Positions 8,023 to 16,969 are shown, numbered from the stretch's first letter. The stretch is 64,000 bases of DNA from Pseudobowmanella zhangzhouensis (GCF_042662685.1 NZ_JBHSYO010000007.1:186001-250000); one strand, 5' to 3'. Numbers and translations are program-made. The notes: generated from the sequence alone by a model not told the origin.

Positions 8023-9186
8023 TTAGCGTTCGATGTTATTTTCAACGAGTTTCTGTTGGTATTCCGCTAAAAATCGTTTCATACGCTTGCTGTGCCAGGT
8101 CAGCATAGTCTCGGCCAGTTGCGCCGCTGTGGTTTGTGCGTTAACCGCGTCCTGATACTGACCCAATTGCATATAAGCCTGCGCCAGTGCGTGGTGTGCG
8201 TAAGCATCTTGCGGATAATCCCGGGTATTTTGTTTGAGAATGGCTAATCCCTTTTGCGGATTATTCTTTAACTCATAGTTAGCCAGTGCAATGATCGAGT
8301 CCTGTGGCGATACCGGAAACCCGTACTTCTTTTCTGAAATAAACTGATAATGGGCTTTAATCGCCGATACACCCTGTTGGGAAATATCTGACGTGGGGGA
8401 TAAGCCACTATGGATATCATCGAACATCAGTTCAATCGCGCGGATCACAGATAACAGTGGCAGTGCCATGGCATTGGTATCGCTGAATGTCTGGCCATGT
8501 AACGTCAAGGAGGAGGGCGCGTATTGTTCTACATCGCTAATCAATTGGCGCAATTCGGCGAACTGATGGTCGACCTTAATATTTTCGCCGGTGCTCAGGT
8601 ATAAAAATCGCGGATTGCCATCGAGTTTGGGCAAATGGGTTTTTACGTGCTGGCTTACCCCGGCCAGATTATCTTTTACCTCGGGATTAACGGCGATATA
8701 GGCGTCGAAAATCTCCGGACGGTGCAGTAGCGCAGAGAGTACCAGGGTGCCATTGACCCGAAAGCCACTAAAAATGCGAAATGCATTCAGGCGGTAGCGT
8801 TTTTCCAATTCCGGGACTAGGTTATCGCCAATAAAATCAATGATGGGCGTGGTGTTGCCAGATTCATCGAATAAGGTGCCGATCATATTGCCGGGTGCCG
8901 GTGTAACAATAATGCTTTGCAGCCACGGCCACTCGCCGTTGAAACTCAGCCAATGATGTATACCCCCTAGGTAACGCTGCGCTTTGGGATCAAAATCGAA
9001 ATACAGCACGTAACGCTTATCCGGATTGTCCATGTAACCATCGGGTAAATGCACGCTGAATGCTAAGTCCTGTTCGAAGCTGGCATGGGGCAATGTAATG
9101 GTTTCAACCGTTTCGGCGCGTAATGTGCCAGTCATCCATACCCAGATAAGGGCAATACCAATCGTCCTGATTAATAACACAATCAC
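8023..9186 (-). CDS. Exported alpha/beta-hydrolase-fold esterase-like protein with C-terminal TPR, nucleophile missing
   Basis: Predicted secreted protein: signal peptide (residues 1-24), then an esterase-D/Fes-like domain (HLPDGYMDNPDKRYVLYFDFD, about 45-230), then a tetratricopeptide-like tail (YAHHALAQAYMQLGQYQDA, about 330-370). The elbow that in active relatives reads SGHSxGG is here SGFRVNG (residues 140-146), putting Arg143 where the serine belongs, so ordinary serine-esterase activity is doubtful. Eleven bases separate it from the upstream crotonase gene, suggesting co-transcription. A degenerate copy of its 3' end lies at 2525-2735. Fold is well supported; function unknown. Confidence 0.7.
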   Translation of the reverse strand: MIVLLIRTIGIALIWVWMTGTLRAETVETITLPHASFEQDLAFSVHLPDGYMDNPDKRYVLYFDFDPKAQRYLGGIHHWLSFNGEWPWLQSIIVTPAPGNMIGTLFDESGNTTPIIDFIGDNLVPELEKRYRLNAFRIFSGFRVNGTLVLSALLHRPEIFDAYIAVNPEVKDNLAGVSQHVKTHLPKLDGNPRFLYLSTGENIKVDHQFAELRQLISDVEQYAPSSLTLHGQTFSDTNAMALPLLSVIRAIELMFDDIHSGLSPTSDISQQGVSAIKAHYQFISEKKYGFPVSPQDSIIALANYELKNNPQKGLAILKQNTRDYPQDAYAHHALAQAYMQLGQYQDAVNAQTTAAQLAETMLTWHSKRMKRFLAEYQQKLVENNIER

Positions 9187-9196
9187 TACTCCGGAT

Positions 9197-10003
9197 TCAG
9201 TTTCGCGGTAAAAAGGGTTTCGCGGGCTTGTCTTTAGCTAGTCCGTTTTGCATCGCGATACGCTGGTTTTTACGGCCAAGCAGTCTGGCTTGCGTCCAGC
9301 GTTCCCAGAATAATGCGCGCCAGCTTCCCACTTGCCAGGTTTTATCAAACAGCGACTTGGTCGCAGCGATGGCAGTGGGCGACTTGGCACAGATTTCTGC
9401 CGCTAACGCTTCTGCGTGGGCCATGGGTTCGCTGCTGACGTGGCTTATAAGGCCATATTCAGCGCCTTCGCTGGCGCTAAATAAACGGCCGGTCATGGTC
9501 AGTTCTTTGGCGATATCTTCACGAGTCAGGCGCGCCAGATGGATGGTGCCGCTCATATCCGGGATCAGTCCCCATTTAATTTCCATAATCGACAAGCGGG
9601 TATCCGGATGGGCAATGCGGATGTCGCTGGCCAGAATCAGTTGCATCCCGCCACCGAAACAGTTGCCATGAATGACACTGATTACCGGAACGGATAATCG
9701 TCGCCAGCAATGGGCGACTTCCTGCGCCATATTGGTTTTTTGCCACGGCCATTTTAAAAATAACCGTGCCGCCATAGAGGGTTGTTTGGCGATGGCTGAA
9801 AAATCTAACCCGGCGCAAAAAGACGCGCCTTCACCGGCTAAAATCACGCAGCGGATATCGCGGCTTTTTTCGATTTTTCTGGCGGTTTGAATCAGCTGGC
9901 GGAACATCGGCATATCCAACCCATTGTGCTTGTCCGGACGATTCAGCCGTACATGGGCAATGTGCCCCTGAATATCCAGCGTTACGCGGTTGGGTTGTGA
10001 CAT
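9197..10003 (-). CDS. Crotonase/enoyl-CoA hydratase family protein
   Basis: Cytoplasmic acyl-CoA-binding enzyme of 268 residues. Oxyanion-hole segments are visible: AGEGASFCAGLD and GNCFGGG. At the position of the first hydratase glutamate (Glu144 in rat enoyl-CoA hydratase) there is Gln (GGGMQL). The second glutamate is present (IMEIKWG), and the Asp eight residues later (IPDMSG) matches the catalytic Asp of delta3,5-delta2,4-dienoyl-CoA isomerase. So this is more likely an isomerase-type member than a standard hydratase. It heads a possible two-gene unit with the esterase-like gene. Substrate unassigned. Confidence 0.8.
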   Translation of the reverse strand: MSQPNRVTLDIQGHIAHVRLNRPDKHNGLDMPMFRQLIQTARKIEKSRDIRCVILAGEGASFCAGLDFSAIAKQPSMAARLFLKWPWQKTNMAQEVAHCWRRLSVPVISVIHGNCFGGGMQLILASDIRIAHPDTRLSIMEIKWGLIPDMSGTIHLARLTREDIAKELTMTGRLFSASEGAEYGLISHVSSEPMAHAEALAAEICAKSPTAIAATKSLFDKTWQVGSWRALFWERWTQARLLGRKNQRIAMQNGLAKDKPAKPFLPRN

Positions 10004-10251
10004 AGATCTGGCCTGTTTAATGAGTCTGGTCGGATAATTTCACAGCTATCCACTGGGTGCAATGCTGTTGCTGCCAGTCGCAGTGTCACTTTTATGCAAC
10101 CTCGAGTGATTAATCTCAGTCGATAGCCGCAACACAATTTGTATGTGATAAGCTGGCTTGCTTATTTGCATTGAGCAAAAAACTCTCATGATTTCGCACT
10201 TTTCGCCGTTTAACTGGCGAGGGTGTCACGGAAAGAACGCGTAGTAGTTGT

Positions 10252-12165
10252 ATGAAAAACCTGTCTATCAAACAAAAAATTGCCTTTAGCCTGATTGCGT
10301 CTGTACTGATAGCAGCGGCTTTGGTCGCGTCGATTAATCTGTTGCGGGTGAGCAGCAGTGTAGAACAGCGGGTACTGGAAAAAGAGCTACCCAATGTTGT
10401 GCAACGCATTGCGGTAGAGATCGATAAAGAAATCAGTCAGATGCAAACTATCGCCCGGCAAATTGCCACCGATCCCATGATTCTTGACTGGAATCAGCGT
10501 GGCCAGTCCGTAGAGGGTGAGCGTTTGCTGGTGGCTAAGCTTAAACAAATTGCTACGCAAAATGGCCTTAGCGCTGCTTCGTTTGCCGACCGACAATCCG
10601 CCAAATATTGGAATCAGGATGGCTTTTTGCGCACCTTGCAGGACGATAACAGAGATGGTTGGTTTTACGCTTACAAACGCAGTGGGCTGGCGGACATGGT
10701 CAGTACCTACCGATACCCGGATGGTAAAACAGACCTGTTTGTTAACTATCAGCAGGTCAGCGGGCGTGGTTTGTCTGGTACGGCCAAATCCTTTGAGTCC
10801 GTGATTACCTTTTTACAAAGCTTTACTCTGGAGCAGAGCGGCTTCGTGTTTCTGGCAGACAGTCAGGGCGTAATTCAAATCCACAATGATACCAACCTGT
10901 TGGGCACTGCCACGCTGGCCAGCCAATTCGGCAATGCCGCAGCCTCCGCGTTATTACAGCAAAGTACGTTTGCAGTCAGTGAAGCCAGTCTCGATGGGCA
11001 AGATTGGATTGTTGCGGCCAGCTACATTCCCAGCATGCAATGGTATGTAGTCGCACAGGTGCCGCGTAGTGAAGTCTTTGCCGGCGTGAGCCGTATGGTG
11101 TGGGAGAGTGTGATTTGGACCTTGCTGGCAACGGCCGTCACTGCGTTATTGGGGTGGTATCTGGCCGGCACGCTGACCCGTCCGCTGCACCGTCAGGCGC
11201 GCATGTTCAAGCGTTTGGGTATGGGTGAGGCAGATTTAAACTACCGCTTGCCGGAAGAAGGCGAGCGCGAAGTAGTTGCCATGGCGCGCGGATATAATGC
11301 GTTTGCGGCCAAGTTGCAGCAGGTGTTTGACTCGATTTCTGCTGAAGCTGCGCAACTTCGGGGATTGGCTACTGAGCTGCGTCGCCAGGCAGAGCAAAGT
11401 ATGCATAGTTCCCATGAGACAGACACCAACACCACCCATATGTCTGCCGCGATGGCCCAAATCAATGCTGCGGTCAGTGAGATTGCCTCGAATGCCTCAC
11501 ATGCGACGAATACCGCACGCGAGGTTGAAGATAACCGCGCACAAATTGCTGGGGTGGTGGCGCGTTCCCGTCAGGATATTCATGGGCTGAGTAATAAAAT
11601 TGATGATGTGGCGCAGGTAATTGAGACACTCAACAATAATACCCAAACCATCGCCGGTGTGCTGGAGGTGATTCAGTCGATCTCTGATCAAACTAACCTT
11701 TTGGCACTCAATGCAGCCATTGAAGCAGCGCGTGCCGGTGAGCAGGGGCGGGGTTTCTCGGTGGTAGCCGACGAAGTGCGTTCATTGGCCGGCAAAACTG
11801 CCGAGTCGACCAAAGAAATTCAGCAAATTATCGAGCAATTGCGCCAGTCTGCTGGCTCAGTGACCGACGAAATCAATCAGATTGTGCTGGGCTCAAGACA
11901 AACCTCTGAGTCGATTCAACAGGCAGAAGAGATTCTGGCCAGCAATAAGCAGCGTTTTGCCGAGATTCTGGATATTACCAATCAGATTGCGGTTGCTACC
12001 GAGCAACAATCGGTGAGTATTCGTGAGATTAACCAGAATATGCACAAAATCAGTGAACACTCCGGGCAGAATATGCACACCATTAGTGATATGGCCAAGC
12101 ATACGCTGCAGATGACCGAACTGGCCGCTAAGGTAGACAGCCAGTTGGATCAGTTCCGCCGTTAG
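10252..12165 (+). CDS. Methyl-accepting chemotaxis protein (periplasmic Cache-like sensor, HAMP)
   Basis: Transmembrane chemoreceptor of 637 residues signalling to CheA/CheW. TM1 is at about 11-33; a periplasmic sensing region of about 250 residues (dCache-like, containing YAYKRSGLADMVSTYRY and FVFLADSQGVIQIH) follows; TM2 is at about 284-306, HAMP at 307-362, and the coiled-coil signalling domain runs to the end. The hairpin tip NAAIEAARAGEQGRGF is present. No C-terminal CheR-binding pentapeptide is seen. It stands alone and is convergent with the rhodanese gene (2-base gap). The ligand cannot be inferred. Confidence 0.93.
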   Translation: MKNLSIKQKIAFSLIASVLIAAALVASINLLRVSSSVEQRVLEKELPNVVQRIAVEIDKEISQMQTIARQIATDPMILDWNQRGQSVEGERLLVAKLKQIATQNGLSAASFADRQSAKYWNQDGFLRTLQDDNRDGWFYAYKRSGLADMVSTYRYPDGKTDLFVNYQQVSGRGLSGTAKSFESVITFLQSFTLEQSGFVFLADSQGVIQIHNDTNLLGTATLASQFGNAAASALLQQSTFAVSEASLDGQDWIVAASYIPSMQWYVVAQVPRSEVFAGVSRMVWESVIWTLLATAVTALLGWYLAGTLTRPLHRQARMFKRLGMGEADLNYRLPEEGEREVVAMARGYNAFAAKLQQVFDSISAEAAQLRGLATELRRQAEQSMHSSHETDTNTTHMSAAMAQINAAVSEIASNASHATNTAREVEDNRAQIAGVVARSRQDIHGLSNKIDDVAQVIETLNNNTQTIAGVLEVIQSISDQTNLLALNAAIEAARAGEQGRGFSVVADEVRSLAGKTAESTKEIQQIIEQLRQSAGSVTDEINQIVLGSRQTSESIQQAEEILASNKQRFAEILDITNQIAVATEQQSVSIREINQNMHKISEHSGQNMHTISDMAKHTLQMTELAAKVDSQLDQFRR

Positions 12166-12167
12166 GC

Positions 12168-12563
12168 TTATTGAGTGACTGGCAGGCCGGCAGTTGTCCA
12201 GGCCTGCATACCGCCTGCGACAGATTTCACCTGATTGAAACCCATGCGGGTCAGTGCTTCGGCGCTTAACGCTGAGCGTCCGCCAGACTGGCAAATCAAA
12301 TAGACAGGTTTGTTTGCCAGCTCCTGCAGCGCCTGTTCGGTATCACATAACTGGGTGACGGATGGGTGCTGGTGGATGCGAAATTCCAGCACACCCCTAG
12401 GGTAGTTCACTGCCCGATCGATATGGCCATTGGCGAATTCATTTTGCTCACGCACATCGATTAAAATCGTGTGATGGTCGTTTAAAGCCTGTTGCAGTTG
12501 TTCGATGCTCACTTCATTGATGGTCGGTTTAACTTCACCCACCAGTTGTTGTGCTGTTTTCAT
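12168..12563 (-). CDS. Rhodanese-like sulfurtransferase
   Basis: Single-domain rhodanese of 131 residues, predicted to carry sulfane sulfur as a cysteine persulfide. The active loop is CQSGGRS with Cys91; the N-terminal IDVREQNEFANGHIDRAVNYP is classic. It is the last gene of the trxC / metallo-beta-lactamase / TauE operon (13-base gap to the TauE-type gene). The context suggests thiosulfate or persulfide handling together with the upstream dioxygenase-like protein. No membrane segment or signal peptide is seen. Confidence 0.9.
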   Translation of the reverse strand: MKTAQQLVGEVKPTINEVSIEQLQQALNDHHTILIDVREQNEFANGHIDRAVNYPRGVLEFRIHQHPSVTQLCDTEQALQELANKPVYLICQSGGRSALSAEALTRMGFNQVKSVAGGMQAWTTAGLPVTQ

Positions 12564-12576
12564 AATGTTCTTCTCC

Positions 12577-13326
12577 TCAAAGTACCGATTTAACCAGAAC
12601 CACGCCTGCCATCATGACTAAAAAGATGGCAAAGGCCTTTTGTAACTTGTCTTTATTGATAAATTGATTGATATAGCGACCAGCCAAACCGCCAACAACC
12701 CCCCCGCCGGCCATTATCGCAATAATCTGCCAGTCAAATTGCACGCCGGCGGCAGCCATCACGGAATAATATTTATAAAAACCACTGGCCGCATTGATAC
12801 TAATAATCAGCAGGCTACTGCCCACCGCAATGCTTAGCGGTAAACCGCCCATCAATACCAGTGCGGGTACGATCAGGAAACCACCGCCCACCCCAACAAA
12901 ACCGGTGACGACGCCGACCACGATACCATCCAGCATGAGTTTTAGGTGTTGTACCGGTTGCTGCGTCGGTTTGGGTTTGCTGCGCCACATTAATATCGCA
13001 GATAACAGCATGAGTACGGTAAACACCGCCAGCTGGACGCGGCTGTCTATCTGAAGTGCCAGCCAGGCACCCAGGTAGGTGCCTACCATGCCGGGAAAGC
13101 CGAACAGCAGCACATGCGGCCAGGACACCTGCCGATGGCGAATTAGCAGGCTACCGTTAAATAAGCTGATGATGCCGACAATCAATAGCGACGATGCGAT
13201 AGCCAGTTCCGGTTGCATACCCACCAGATATAACAGTACCGGAATAGTCAGAATTGAGCCGCCAGAGCCAAAAATACTCAGGCACAGGCCAATAATCAGG
13301 GCGCCGATAATGGCATTAATCAGCAT
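12577..13326 (-). CDS. TauE/SafE family (TSUP) membrane transporter
   Basis: Inner-membrane protein of 249 residues with about seven or eight hydrophobic segments and two internally similar halves: GSGGSILTIPVLLYLVG near the N-terminus and GVGGGFLIVPALVLMGG in the middle, the typical TSUP repeat. Family members export sulfite or sulfoacetate or move other sulfur anions. It lies 6 bases after the metallo-beta-lactamase gene and 13 before the rhodanese gene, which favours export of sulfite or a related product of persulfide oxidation. Substrate is inferred from neighbours only. Confidence 0.88.
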   Translation of the reverse strand: MLINAIIGALIIGLCLSIFGSGGSILTIPVLLYLVGMQPELAIASSLLIVGIISLFNGSLLIRHRQVSWPHVLLFGFPGMVGTYLGAWLALQIDSRVQLAVFTVLMLLSAILMWRSKPKPTQQPVQHLKLMLDGIVVGVVTGFVGVGGGFLIVPALVLMGGLPLSIAVGSSLLIISINAASGFYKYYSVMAAAGVQFDWQIIAIMAGGGVVGGLAGRYINQFINKDKLQKAFAIFLVMMAGVVLVKSVL

Positions 13327-13332
13327 GACAGA

Positions 13333-14202
13333 TTACAGCGCATTGATCGGTAATTTCAGGTATACCGTGCCATTGTCTTCAGCTGGCGGCAGTTGACCGG
13401 CGCGAATATTGACCTGGATGGCCGGTAGTATCAGCCGGGGCATAGACAATGTGGCGTCGCGGGCTTCACGCATACTGACAAATGCATTTTCACTGACGCC
13501 ATTGTGCACGTGAATATTATGTTGATGCTGCGCCGCCACACTGGTGCGCGATTCGTGCTTGCGCCCTTGGGGCGGGTAATCGTGGCACACATACATAGCG
13601 GTTTCGCCCGGCAGAGCCAGTAGCTTGCGGATGGACTGATACAGGGTGTGCGCACTGCCTCCGGGGAAATCGCAGCGCGCGGTACCCACATCAGGCATAA
13701 ACAGGGTGTCGCCAACAAACAATGCCGACCCATTAATCAGATAACTGACACAAGCCGGGGTATGTCCGGGTGTATGCAGCACCTGAATATGCAGATTGCC
13801 GACTTGCAGCGTGTCGCCATGGGCAAATAAGCGATCAAACTGCTCACCGTTGGGCAGAAATTCTTTTTCCAGGTTGAACACCTGCTTAAAGATGCTTTGT
13901 ACATCAGTGATGTGTTCGCCAATAGCAATACCTGCCCCGAGTTTGTCGCGCAGAAAGGGCGCGGCGGACAGGTGGTCGGCATGGGCGTGAGTTTCTAATA
14001 TCCATTTTACCGCCAGATGTTTGCCACCCACATAAGCAAGAATGCGTTCAGCGCTGTCGGTACGGGTGCGGCCAGACTTAGGATCGAAGTCCAGCACCGG
14101 GTCTATGATAAGCGCCTCGCCCGACTGATTATCACTGACGACATAGCTAAAGGTTTCGCTGTCGTTATCCAAAAAGGCTTCTACGTGAAATGCGCTTTGC
14201 AT
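13333..14202 (-). CDS. Metallo-beta-lactamase-fold protein, persulfide dioxygenase (ETHE1)-like
   Basis: Likely cytoplasmic iron-dependent persulfide dioxygenase or close relative of 289 residues. The metal motif THAHADH is at 71-77 (His72, His74, Asp76, His77); further ligands are expected in LHTPGHTPACVSY and in VCHDYPPQGR. The region SETFSYVVSD and the spacing match Blh/ETHE1-type proteins found beside rhodanese and TauE genes in sulfide-responsive operons. It has no fused rhodanese domain; that function is supplied by a separate gene downstream. The enzymatic assignment follows from family and operon, not from a unique residue. Confidence 0.82.
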   Translation of the reverse strand: MQSAFHVEAFLDNDSETFSYVVSDNQSGEALIIDPVLDFDPKSGRTRTDSAERILAYVGGKHLAVKWILETHAHADHLSAAPFLRDKLGAGIAIGEHITDVQSIFKQVFNLEKEFLPNGEQFDRLFAHGDTLQVGNLHIQVLHTPGHTPACVSYLINGSALFVGDTLFMPDVGTARCDFPGGSAHTLYQSIRKLLALPGETAMYVCHDYPPQGRKHESRTSVAAQHQHNIHVHNGVSENAFVSMREARDATLSMPRLILPAIQVNIRAGQLPPAEDNGTVYLKLPINAL

Positions 14203-14232
14203 TGTCTGTCTCCTTGTTACGCTTGTCTGGCG

Positions 14233-14652
14233 TTAGCTGTGCAATGCCTGATTCAGTTGGGCTGCGCTCATTAACCCGGCCTGTTGCCAGTGTATCTGTC
14301 CGTTTTTAAAGACGGCAAAAAATGGAATGCTACGTACACCGTAGCGGGCGGCCAGTGCCTGCTGTTGTTCGGTGTTAACTTTGAGAACTAATGCTTTGCC
14401 GGCGTTACTTTTAGCCAGTTTGGCTACTTCCGGGGCGGCGGCCTGACACGGGCCACACCAGCTGGCCCAAAAATCTACCAGCACCGGCACACTCGCCTGC
14501 TGGATAATGTCGTCAAAATCTGTGGCATTCACATCCAGTGGTGTATCGCTGGCAGGCATCACCTGTTTGCACTGACCACATTTTCCCTGACTAGCCAGAA
14601 ACTTTGCCGGAATGCGGTTTTTTTGCTGACAGTGGGGACAGACTTTGATCAT
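14233..14652 (-). CDS. trxC: Thioredoxin 2 (zinc-binding thioredoxin)
   Basis: Cytoplasmic disulfide reductase of 139 residues, the length of E. coli TrxC. The N-terminal zinc module has two CxxC motifs (CPHC and CGQC) and the thioredoxin domain carries WCGPC. I start at MIKVCPHC, which has GGAG nine bases upstream; an earlier in-frame ATG would add 19 unmatched residues. It is the first gene of the presumed sulfur operon (30-base gap to the metallo-beta-lactamase gene), so it may reduce persulfidated proteins or supply electrons there. The operon promoter should lie between this gene and the divergent AraC-type gene. Confidence 0.92.
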   Translation of the reverse strand: MIKVCPHCQQKNRIPAKFLASQGKCGQCKQVMPASDTPLDVNATDFDDIIQQASVPVLVDFWASWCGPCQAAAPEVAKLAKSNAGKALVLKVNTEQQQALAARYGVRSIPFFAVFKNGQIHWQQAGLMSAAQLNQALHS

Positions 14653-14839
14653 GATATTCTCCACAGTGAATTTGCTGTTTAGAGTAGCGGGCTTTAATTT
14701 TAGTTTCATCTAATTTAGCAAAATATGAAATAAAGGCCAGCCAGAATTTGTCAGTAAAGCTGTACATAAAGATAAAACGCAAGAATGGTCATGGGTTAAG
14801 CGGGAAATCGCGGCATAATCGCAAAAAAAGGAGAATGTG

Positions 14840-15673
14840 ATGCATCCGGCAGTTACCCGTACCCTCAAATGGCTGAGTGATAATCCGCAGCAAACGATCG
14901 ATCTGTATGGGTTGAGTCAGGCGGTGGGGTGTTCGGCGTATCATTTACACCGGTTATTTCGTGCTGCCACGGGATGGCCGTTACATGCCTATATGCGACG
15001 CTGGCGACTGGATCAGGCTGCTCATCGACTGATTCGGGAGCCGCATACCGGGATTCTGGATATTGCGCTGGATTGTGGTTTTCAGTCCGCAGAAGCGTTC
15101 AGCCGCGCCTTTCGCGAGTATACCGGCCGTTCACCCAGTCAATTCCGTATTCAACCTCATTGGCCTCAACCCATTGTCCATCAGGAGCAATCTATGCAAC
15201 CTCAGGTTGATATTGTTACCACCCCAACGTTGCAACTTGCCTGTATTGAACACTGCGGGCCGATGCAAAGCTTGCTGGTAACCCTGCAACCTTTTATCCA
15301 GTGGCGGCGAGCGAACGGTTTATCCCCGCACAGCAGCCGTACGTTTAACCTGTATCTTACCGACCCGCACAGTGTTGAGCCGCAACAAAACCGCGTGCTG
15401 ATAGGCGTGGAAACGCCGGCGCCGATGGAGGCGCCTAAGTTAAACATTTATGCCCGCCAGATTCCGCCCATGCGCTGGGCTAAAACCCGGCACGTGGGCA
15501 GTTGGGCCGGCGTAGAGGCCGTAGCACGGTATTTATATGCAGAATGGTTGGCCGAAAATGCCGAATCGCTGGCCGATTTTCCGCTGATGATTGAGCGGGT
15601 AAATCTGTATCCCGACACACCGGAACATGCGCTGATCAGTGATATTTATTTGCCGTTGATGTCAGAAAATTGA
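14840..15673 (+). CDS. AraC-family regulator with GyrI-like effector domain
   Basis: Transcription regulator of 277 residues with an N-terminal AraC/XylS double helix-turn-helix (about 10-105; GLSQAVGCSAYHLHRLF and FQSAEAFSRAFREYTGRSPSQFR) and a C-terminal GyrI-like/SOUL-type ligand-binding domain (about 120-277). This Rob/SoxS-like layout is common in regulators that sense small hydrophobic molecules. I chose the ATG with AAGGAG six bases upstream over the GTG one codon earlier. It is divergent from trxC, so it could control the sulfur operon, and it is followed 19 bases later by the MarR gene. Confidence 0.9.
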   Translation: MHPAVTRTLKWLSDNPQQTIDLYGLSQAVGCSAYHLHRLFRAATGWPLHAYMRRWRLDQAAHRLIREPHTGILDIALDCGFQSAEAFSRAFREYTGRSPSQFRIQPHWPQPIVHQEQSMQPQVDIVTTPTLQLACIEHCGPMQSLLVTLQPFIQWRRANGLSPHSSRTFNLYLTDPHSVEPQQNRVLIGVETPAPMEAPKLNIYARQIPPMRWAKTRHVGSWAGVEAVARYLYAEWLAENAESLADFPLMIERVNLYPDTPEHALISDIYLPLMSEN

Positions 15674-15692
15674 TTCTGGCGGTCAGTCTGAT

Positions 15693-16202
15693 ATGGTTCG
15701 CGCTGAAAGTAATTGGCCGGAAACAGGCGTGCAAAAATACGAAGAATTATTGATTTCATTGCGCAGAGTGATTCGCGCCATTGATTTGTATTCAAAAAAA
15801 TTAAACCGCGAATCCGGACTAACCGGCCCTCAATTGATTGTGATGCAGCAGATCGCAGCCAATGATGGCATTCTGGCGCGTCAGATTGCCGAAAGCATTA
15901 ATCTGAGCCCGGCAACAGTCACCAGTATTCTTGACCGGCTCGAGGCCCGCCAATTGATTATTCGTCAGCGTTCCAATCAGGATAAACGTCGGGTGGAGTT
16001 ATATCTGACCGAACCGGGCAAGCAACTGGTACAAAGTGCGCCTACCCCATTGCAGCAACACTTCATACAGCGTTTTGAGTCGCTGGAGGAGTGGGAGCAA
16101 AGTCAGATGCTGGCGGCCGTACAGCGCATTGCCAAAATGATGGATGCCGAGGAACTGGATGCCGCACCTATGCTGGATGTAGGGCAGCTGCAACGCGACT
16201 AA
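15693..16202 (+). CDS. MarR-family transcriptional regulator
   Basis: Cytoplasmic winged-helix dimer of 169 residues. The DNA-binding core is visible at about 65-110 (LARQIAESINLSPATVTSILDRLEARQLI) with the wing RQRSNQDKRRVELYLTEPG. Flanking helices form the dimerisation region. It sits 19 bases after the AraC-type gene on the same strand and is probably co-transcribed. It is convergent with fpr (7 bases). The regulated genes and ligand are not evident. Confidence 0.9.
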   Translation: MVRAESNWPETGVQKYEELLISLRRVIRAIDLYSKKLNRESGLTGPQLIVMQQIAANDGILARQIAESINLSPATVTSILDRLEARQLIIRQRSNQDKRRVELYLTEPGKQLVQSAPTPLQQHFIQRFESLEEWEQSQMLAAVQRIAKMMDAEELDAAPMLDVGQLQRD

Positions 16203-16209
16203 CCGTCCG

Positions 16210-16950
16210 TTACCAATATTGCTCGGTGGTGATTTGCCCCGGTTTGCGGCGTAAATTCTTTTCCAGCCCCTGTTCTAACAACCAGGTCTTACACTCGCTG
16301 ATCATTTGTGGATTACCGCACAACAAGACCTGCGAATGTGGATTGATGAGGATTCCGGTTTGTGCCTGAATTGCGCCATTTTGCAGGTGTTGGGTCAAAT
16401 GGCCCTGTAGCGCGCCTTGCACGCTTTCGCGGCTGACGACAGGTACATAATCCAATTGCCTGGGATGTTGTTGCTGCAACTGCTGAATCAGTGACTGATA
16501 GGCCAGATCCCGCTGCCAGCGCACGCCGTGCACCAGCACAATCTGGTTAAACCGTTGCCATGGCGCATCGGTGCCAAGCATGGATAAAAATGGCCCGATA
16601 CCGGTGCCAGTGGAAATCAACCATAAAGCCTCACCCTGCGGGACTTCTTCGAGGGTAAAAAAGCCGCTGGCAGGATAGGAAATGTCGACGCTATCGCCAG
16701 CCTGCAGCGCTGCCAGAGCCGGTGATAATTTGCCGTCTGCGACTGAAGTAAAATAGATTTCCGCGTAATCAACGCCAGGTGGGTTCACTAATGAATAGGC
16801 TCGTTGTACCCGTTCGCCATTGACCTCCAGCGCCAGACGCACGAACTGTCCGGCAATAAAATCCCCATGGGGATAATCTACCTTCAGGCTGAACAGGTTG
16901 TCACTCCAGGCATGGTTCTGCTGTACGGTGGCACGATGCCAGTTCGCCAT
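16210..16950 (-). CDS. fpr: Ferredoxin/flavodoxin-NADP+ reductase
   Basis: FAD enzyme of 246 residues (E. coli Fpr has 248) moving electrons between NADPH and ferredoxin or flavodoxin. The FAD-binding segment RAYSLVNPP, the NADP-binding GTGIGPFLSML and the C-terminal LRRKPGQITTEQYW, which matches bacterial Fpr endings, are all present. I start at MANWHRATV, preceded by AAGGAA; the upstream in-frame extension (31 residues) overlaps the previous gene and has no family match. It lies 19 bases after the GGDEF-EAL gene, suggesting shared transcription, although Fpr is often oxidative-stress controlled. Confidence 0.92.
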   Translation of the reverse strand: MANWHRATVQQNHAWSDNLFSLKVDYPHGDFIAGQFVRLALEVNGERVQRAYSLVNPPGVDYAEIYFTSVADGKLSPALAALQAGDSVDISYPASGFFTLEEVPQGEALWLISTGTGIGPFLSMLGTDAPWQRFNQIVLVHGVRWQRDLAYQSLIQQLQQQHPRQLDYVPVVSRESVQGALQGHLTQHLQNGAIQAQTGILINPHSQVLLCGNPQMISECKTWLLEQGLEKNLRRKPGQITTEQYW

Positions 16951-16969
16951 AGTCTTATTCCTTATCGAT

